NCBI RefSeq assembly: GCF_026151205.1
Contig: NC_087080.1
Location: forward strand, 3,949,096 to 4,013,095
Direction: 5' to 3'
DNA length: 64,000 bases
Source of the DNA: Bolinopsis microptera
Lineage: Eukaryota > Ctenophora > Tentaculata > Lobata > Bolinopsidae
Shown here: piece by piece, positions 58,049 to 64,000 of the stretch
Layout: the number at the start of each line of letters is the position of its first letter
How positions within the stretch are numbered: the stretch's first letter is position 1
Position numbers and translations under genes: made by a program
Notes under the pieces: generated by a model
What the model was told of the DNA's origin: nothing
Seen by the model: only the letters and a program-made list of their open reading frames with translations
Databases searched by the model: none

Positions 58049-59965
58049 CATTTTGGGTGAAAGTGGGCAAAAATTTGTTTTTCTTCTTATAACTAATATT
58101 TATTTTGTTGGCTTTCATTCCGAAAATATTTATGGGATACAGAAGAATGTTTTTTTAATTTATCAATGGGGGTACATGCTTTTGCTTTGATTATTAATTA
58201 TTTATTGCAAATTTTTTTCAGTGGTCAGAATGTATACCAAACATCAATGGGACACATTATTTTCTTTCTTTATCAGATTATTTATTGCAGTTTTTCAGTG
58301 GTCAGAATATTCACATATTTTTGGGGTAACCTAACTTATTATGTTTGTTGCGGAAACTCAGACATTTTTATTGAGTTCAAATTTTAAGCCCATGATGTTA
58401 TAGAATAATATATTCAAACCAACTAGTATTTTATCTCCACGGTAATAAAATCGAAAGTAAACTTCTTTGTTGCACAATTAACCGCAAATAAAGAAATAAT
58501 AATAAAATTATGCTAGCTTTTGTACTATCTGGAGAGTCATAATGCTACAAATTTAACATTATGTCTGAAGCTAACCATAGCATTTGAGCTAGAAATTATA
58601 ACAATATATAATAAAAATGCTTATTATATATTTGCATTCACCATGGTAAAATTATTTTTTTAATAGCAATAAATGTAAAATTTAAAATCAGGATCGTTGA
58701 TTCGTTGCATTGCACCACTCCTAGATCAGGTTAGATAAATCTAAATAATTGATAATTCAAATCTCCCAAATTTTTGTTGAAGGCTGTCTCGATGTGCTCG
58801 TGCACTCATCTCTCATTTAATAAAGCAATTAGTTGTTAATTGCAATGCTAATCGCTATATCGCTATATTCGTGCAGCTAAATCAATTATTGTGTCAATTC
58901 GATGTTTGATAATCAAATTTTGATCAAATTATTACTACATCCTGATGTGCTCCTACCTAATTAAATTATAATTTCATTAATTATTTAGCATCATTATACA
59001 CGCTCGATCGATAATCATAACTTCATTCAGTACAGCAGATGTAAAATGGACAAGGAGATATGGGTTCCCGTAACTTTTACTCATATTGAATATCCTAAAG
59101 GTATGTTTTAGAGATATTTTTAAATGATTAATTAACAGACATCTAGATATGACCCTGGCTATGAAAGTGACTTCAAGTTCAAAATATAGAATTAATCAAC
59201 GCTTTCATACAGCTTCATTATATATTTATATAAATAAGTTTTCAACTGTTCTGAAAGTTTGTAAATTATGTGGACTAAAGTTATTACATAATACAATCTC
59301 TAGGCACATCACAGAATTACAACATTTTTTGTTTTTGTTTATTTACAAAAAAATAAGCGCCACAACATAGCTTGTTTCGTGAACACACATATATACGTAC
59401 AAAAATTGTTGGATACTTCAATACTTCATACTAAACAGAGAGTACTTGGCACCATTTCCTAGTTCTCTATGAAAATTTGATCTTTCTTGTGTAAACATTC
59501 TTTATCCTGAAACAATAATGGATCACCTGACCAGGTTTATCACAGTAACCGGGTGAGTTCTTATCACGGCTGATAATCTGTATTTATATGGGTTCCAGAC
59601 TCTATTGGTTAATGAATTCTCTAATGTACGTGATCAACAAACAGTCTGCATATTTTAACACGTATTAAACAAGAAAGTCAGCTAACATGTACACTTGTTG
59701 ATATGATTCCAAAACAGATTTTAAATTCCATCATGTTACTTTCTAAAATCAATCCCGTTCGTGCATTCCGCTTACAAGCACATCATGTTAAAAGCATTTA
59801 ACACAGTTTCCTCGACTAAAGGAAATATTATTCTCACGCCGTCTACCAAGACATACCGCTGATTGCTGAACCGCTCTCGAACACACTCCGTGAGTGTGTG
59901 TTGAGATCGGTATATCATGGTAAAACGCTCCAGACGACCTGACACTCCGTTTACTAGTGAACTTT
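58049..59965. other. intergenic, no gene
   Basis: Very AT-rich, only short random frames. No RNA gene or array seen. Confidence 0.5.
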
Positions 59966-59969
59966 ACTT

Positions 59970-60060
59970 CACCACAGGGGGAGGCCACACACACATCTGC
60001 ATTCTCTCTCCGGTTCACCACAGGGGGAGGCCACACACATATGCATTCTCTCTCCGGTTT
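59970..60060. repeat. tandem duplication of about 44 bp
   Basis: TTCACCACAGGGGGAGGCCA ... CATTCTCTCTCCGG occurs twice in a row with small changes. Confidence 0.8.
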
Positions 60061-60239
60061 TGCACAATACTCAAAACGGTGGAGTGTGAGTTTCCCTTAC
60101 TTACTTGGCTTCATGTAATACACACCCGTTGTGTTGTCTGGGATATATTAGTGCAGTGTTTGCAGGTTATTATTAGGTTAACCAACGCAGATTGTGGAAA
60201 CTGGAAACACAACAAAACCGTTTAACTGGATATTAGTTC

Positions 60240-60790
60240 TAATGAAATGGTAAAGCTTGTACCAACCACCTCTACAAGCCTGAACAAGCTGTAATGAGAT
60301 GGTAAAGCTTGTACAAACCACCTCTACAAGCCTGAACTAGCTGTAATGAGATGGTAAAGCTTGTACCAACCACCTTTACAAGCCTGAACAAGCTGTAATG
60401 AAATGGTAAAGCTTGTACCAACCACCTCTACAAGCCTGAACAAGCTGTAATGAGATGGTAAAGCTTGTACCAACCACCTCTACAAGCCTGAACAAGCTGC
60501 TAGTGCCAACTGTTCCTTGTAGCAACCACCTCTACAAGCCTGAACAAGCTGCTAGTGCCAGCTGTTCCTTGTATCAACCACCTCTACAAGCCTGAACAAG
60601 CTGCTAGTGCCAGCTGTTCCTTGTATCAACCACCTCTACAAGCCTGAACAAGCTGCTAGTGCCAGCTGTTCCTTGTATCAACCACCTCTACAAGCCTGAA
60701 CAAGCTGCTAGTATAGTGCCAGCTGTTCCTTGTATCAACCACCTCTACAAGCCTGAACAAGCTGCTAGTGCCAGCTGTTCCTTGTAGCAA
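60240..60790. repeat. composite minisatellite
   Basis: About ten units of 54-60 bp share the core ACCACCTCTACAAGCCTGAA. The first five have spacer GTAATGAGATGGTAAAGCTT; the later ones have GCTAGTGCCAGCTGTTCCTT. Two related subtypes are thus arrayed side by side. Not coding. Confidence 0.9.
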
Positions 60791-61117
60791 CACTAAACAC
60801 ACGTCCACACGACAATATGTATTGAAACACAAGCTTCTTTCTACGTGTCTGACATTAAACAATAGTAACGTTAGACATGAGATTTAACATTAGCTTCGTT
60901 TTACCATGTTACAACTCATTACAAGGCGGCCAGTTTCAGGTGTTGTAGTCATGATAAAGTAGGACAGTGAGCCGTTAATTATAATTAGTTGCTGCTCTAA
61001 TTATAATTAGTTGCTGCTCTAATTATGTAGTGAGAGAACTCTCCTGCTCAACTAGCGACCTGTCTTTTGCAGTACAATCTGGTAATTTATTTGAAGGGAG
61101 ACTAAGAAGGCTTAGAG

Positions 61118-61207
61118 TTGACTTTTTTGTTTTTAAGAGAAAAGATGTATTATATATATATTATGCTTAAATATCTTACATCGTTTCTCTTAAAACCAAA
61201 AACAAAA
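61118..61207. repeat. 90-bp hairpin
   Basis: TTTTTGTTTTTAAGAGAAAA at the left pairs with TTTCTCTTAAAACCAAAAAC at the right, around a TATATATA loop. MITE-like or a stable foldback. Confidence 0.65.
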
Positions 61208-61984
61208 ATTATATATGATATATATAATTTTAGTTAGCTGAATTAAGTCATCGAAAAGTGAAACAACCAGTGCTGGGACATTTCTGTTCTGCCCAGATTA
61301 CTACATTAAATTATCTTATCTGGTTCTTACTCTTTTCTGGCTTCTGCTGTATGTGATGCTTTTTGATAGTGATTTACTGATCCGGCTATTTTTATGCTAG
61401 ATAAAAGACTTGCATAACGCATTGGCTACGCTTTAAGTCAGAAAGGAGGCCTACTAATACAAGTAATATAATCGTTATTGAATTGTGGGCCAGAAAGTAG
61501 GCCCGACCTTTACTTTACAAACTAGTTAGAGCTCGTTCAGCAATATTCCTTACATCTAAATGGTATGCGTAGAGTGAAAGACTGAATTAGGCAGCTTTAG
61601 TTCTGGCGTTTAAAGTTAACAGGCTCAGCTTTAAAGTTATATTATAAGTTATATTAACAGGCTCAGGCCATTCAGTCTTTTCCTTCAGCTGAGGGACTAT
61701 AATTATAAGGAGATGTATTAATGCTTTTCAAACAAAGTTACAACGAATTCTTCATGTAGTACATCCTGGGTTTGCCGGTTTGGACAGGATATGCCCGTTT
61801 AAAATATTTCCATCACGTTACATTACATAATTCTCAATAAATGTAATAGATTTGTAGTGTTGTAATTAGTTTAAAACTATATTACTATAGACAGTGAGAT
61901 ATATAGACAAAGAGGCAGATAAAGTAGACATATTATTGAGACTCATGTATATTCCGTGGTTTTACTCTTCAGTACAGACAAAGT
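61208..61984. other. AT-rich, no gene
   Basis: No coding frame. It precedes the LINE fragment and may hold an unrecognised LINE part or plain intergenic DNA. Confidence 0.4.
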
Positions 61985-62905
61985 TCCAGACAACCGGAAA
62001 AATGTGTCATTGATCTGGACTATGCTGATGACATCGCAGGAATGGATGACACTGTTGAAGGACTGCAAGAAACTACGGACAATATTGCGAAATACTGTGG
62101 GCTCGGGGGTTTAAAGATGAACGCAAAGAAAACAGAGATCATGGTCATTGGGAAAGATACATCGCAGCACCCACTCCCAGAGAATAGGACCATAGATATA
62201 ACTGTCGATGGAAACTCTGCAAAGCAGGTCACTCAATTCACTTATTTGGGTGCCAAAATTACATCAGATGGCAAGATTGATAAAGAAATAAGTGTCAGGA
62301 TTGGAAAAGCAACTGGAGCTTTTAACCAACTCAACAACATTTGGAAGAATAAGAACATAAGCATTAACAACAAAGTGCGAATCTACATCGCAGCTGTTCT
62401 TACCATTCTGACCTATGGATGTGAGATATGGAACACGACTCAAGTGCAGACAAGAAGATTGGAGTCTTTCCATCAATACTGCTTAAGAAGAATCCTGAGA
62501 GTGAGGTGGTTCCATCGAGTAAGTAATGAGGATGTTTTAAGAAGGGCATCAATAACTGCTCTTGCTGACATAATAACAACAAAACGGCTGCGTTGGTTTG
62601 GACATGTCAGTAGAATGCCTGAAGATCGGTTACCCAACTATTTACTTGAATGGAAACCCAAGCATGGGAAGAGATCAAGAGGCAGGCCTAGGAAGAGCTT
62701 AAATGATGTATTTATTGAGGATGCTGAGCAGAGATTGGATCGGAATGGACTCACGATTGATTGTATGAGAAGATTAGCTGCAGACCGAAAGGGATGGAGA
62801 AATGTTACCCGCCGAAGTTGTATAATACAAAGTAATGACGCAGTCGACGCAGACTAATCCTTTTGGATGGAGATCTCGCCATGTAACATGTATGTATGTA
62901 GACTG
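61985..62905 (+). mobile_element. 5'-truncated LINE, reverse transcriptase 3' part
   Basis: Open frame from about 61997 to 62857 with catalytic LDYADDIAGMDD, MNAKKTEIMVIG, FTYLGAKITSDGKI, LTILTYGCEIWN and LRWFGHVSRMPEDRLP, then RSRGRPRKSL. It belongs to the same family as the fragment at 18596-19585 but is clearly diverged in protein. The 3' tail CCATGTAACATGTATGTATG closely matches that copy. The frame is intact to the stop although the front of the element is missing. Clade not settled; RTE- or CR1-like. Confidence 0.8.
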
Positions 62906-64000
62906 TAGAGAAGGTGGGTCTGTATACACTGTACATTTATTTAGTCTGCATCAATTTGCAAAGTGGACGAAACCCAGGAACTCATATTATTGTCTCCACC
63001 CGTTCTAACGGGTGGTAAACTTCTGTTACCGCTATTGTTACCTTATTTACCATAGTCAGTTACAACTTACCATAGTCAGTAACCATTATATTAGTTACCT
63101 TATAGCAGTAGAGCTCAACTAATTGAGTGACTCTGTTCTGAATGTAAACGTTTATAATAGACAACAGTCATTCAGTGCACAGCTATTCTAGTCTGTATCA
63201 ATATATGCATGATTAACCTACTCCAGGCATCCATATCTCGGATTCCCGTCTCCCATGTAAATTGTTTATAAAGGAGTATCTAACCAGCATACCAGCTGTA
63301 ACCCTAGTTGGTAATTACAGATTTAGAGTAGAGTAGAGTGGATGTAGATCAGAGACCGTGATCACTAACGACCAGTAATTACCTTGAACATTGTACAAAC
63401 TACAATGATAAACTAGCACCTTTTTGTTGTACACCAGCCCATTTAGACTTTAGTCATGTACATTTTGAACCATATGGGCCATGGACGTGTTAGAGTTGAA
63501 GGAGTAGGCTAGGTCAGGGTCGTTGTAAAAGTCACGTGATCAGGACTCACGTGATCAGAGCTATAATTAATATAAATTGTTACAACGACCCTTGTGTACT
63601 AACTCTCATGTCTTCTTAAATTATACAGGTCTGAGAAGGGAAACTATGTGCAATGCACGCCACTGCTGTAGTACTAGCAGGTATAACATGCCCGACATTT
63701 CAACAGTCTGAAAGGCTAAAGAGCTAAAGCTTTCTTCAGAAATATCAGCTGTTAGCGAATCAAAACCAGCCCTTTCACCAAACCTTATATTATGCTACAT
63801 TTGGACTTAGTGCATGAATTTGTAGTACTACAGGCAACGTGTGATGAATATCCAATCCTTAATACTTTAATACCAAACAGTCGTTGTACATATTATATCT
63901 AAAAACAGATAAATCATCCCCCACGAGACTATAATTGCCTATTTCTTATGTCAAACCAACGTTTTTCGTCTACTACGAGTGTGCGGTTTAACAGTTGTGA
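62906..64000. other. intergenic to window end
   Basis: No coding frame recognised. TTACCATAGTCAGTTA-type short repeats near 63045-63085 and TCACGTGATCAG twice near 63530-63555. Confidence 0.4.

Overview
The window is eukaryotic nuclear DNA from an animal. It is AT-rich, the genes are split by many short GT-AG introns, and it carries a rhodopsin-type 7TM receptor, an HNK-1-type carbohydrate sulfotransferase, a Rab GTPase, a mitochondrial calcium uniporter and Copia, Penelope-like, LINE and DNA transposons. The mix would fit a non-bilaterian or other invertebrate genome, but I cannot place the species. All exon models below were built by hand from reading frames, splice phases and family motifs.

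Layout. 1-3.9 kb: no gene seen. 3.9-6.5 kb (+): Golgi carbohydrate sulfotransferase, 8 exons. 7.0-18.4 kb (-): RNA polymerase I second-largest subunit (POLR1B/RPA2), 19 exons, with a 2.56-kb transposon made largely of purine repeats in one intron. 18.6-24.2 kb: repeat-rich, with a LINE fragment, a G-run-bounded element and a CAGT-ended element. 24.7-25.7 kb (+): intronless 7TM receptor. 26.2-29.8 kb (+): MFS transporter resembling SLC18B1, 11 exons, with minisatellites built from its exon-3 splice acceptor and from its stop-codon region. 31.0-31.5 kb: POLR1B pseudogene fragment. 32.3-35.6 kb (-): Rab GTPase. 36.2-37.5 kb (-): RRP8 rRNA methyltransferase. 37.6-51.6 kb: transposon nest, with a DNA element inside a Copia element inside a Penelope-like element. 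52.3-54.2 kb (+): MCU. 56.4-58.0 kb (+): intronless BTB-domain protein. 60-64 kb: minisatellites and a second LINE fragment.

The host genes do not form a pathway. POLR1B (makes pre-rRNA) and RRP8 (modifies rRNA) both serve ribosome production, but they lie about 18 kb apart and nothing shows joint control. The main interest is genome structure: (i) a 36-bp array in which every unit is a complete candidate 3' splice site of the transporter; (ii) two copies of a non-autonomous DNA element with G-run inverted-repeat ends and 6-bp target duplications, one of which splits a Copia polyprotein exactly; (iii) a POLR1B partial copy that records the state before a LINE inserted beside the parent gene; (iv) an apparent one-base reading-frame lesion in MCU exon 1.
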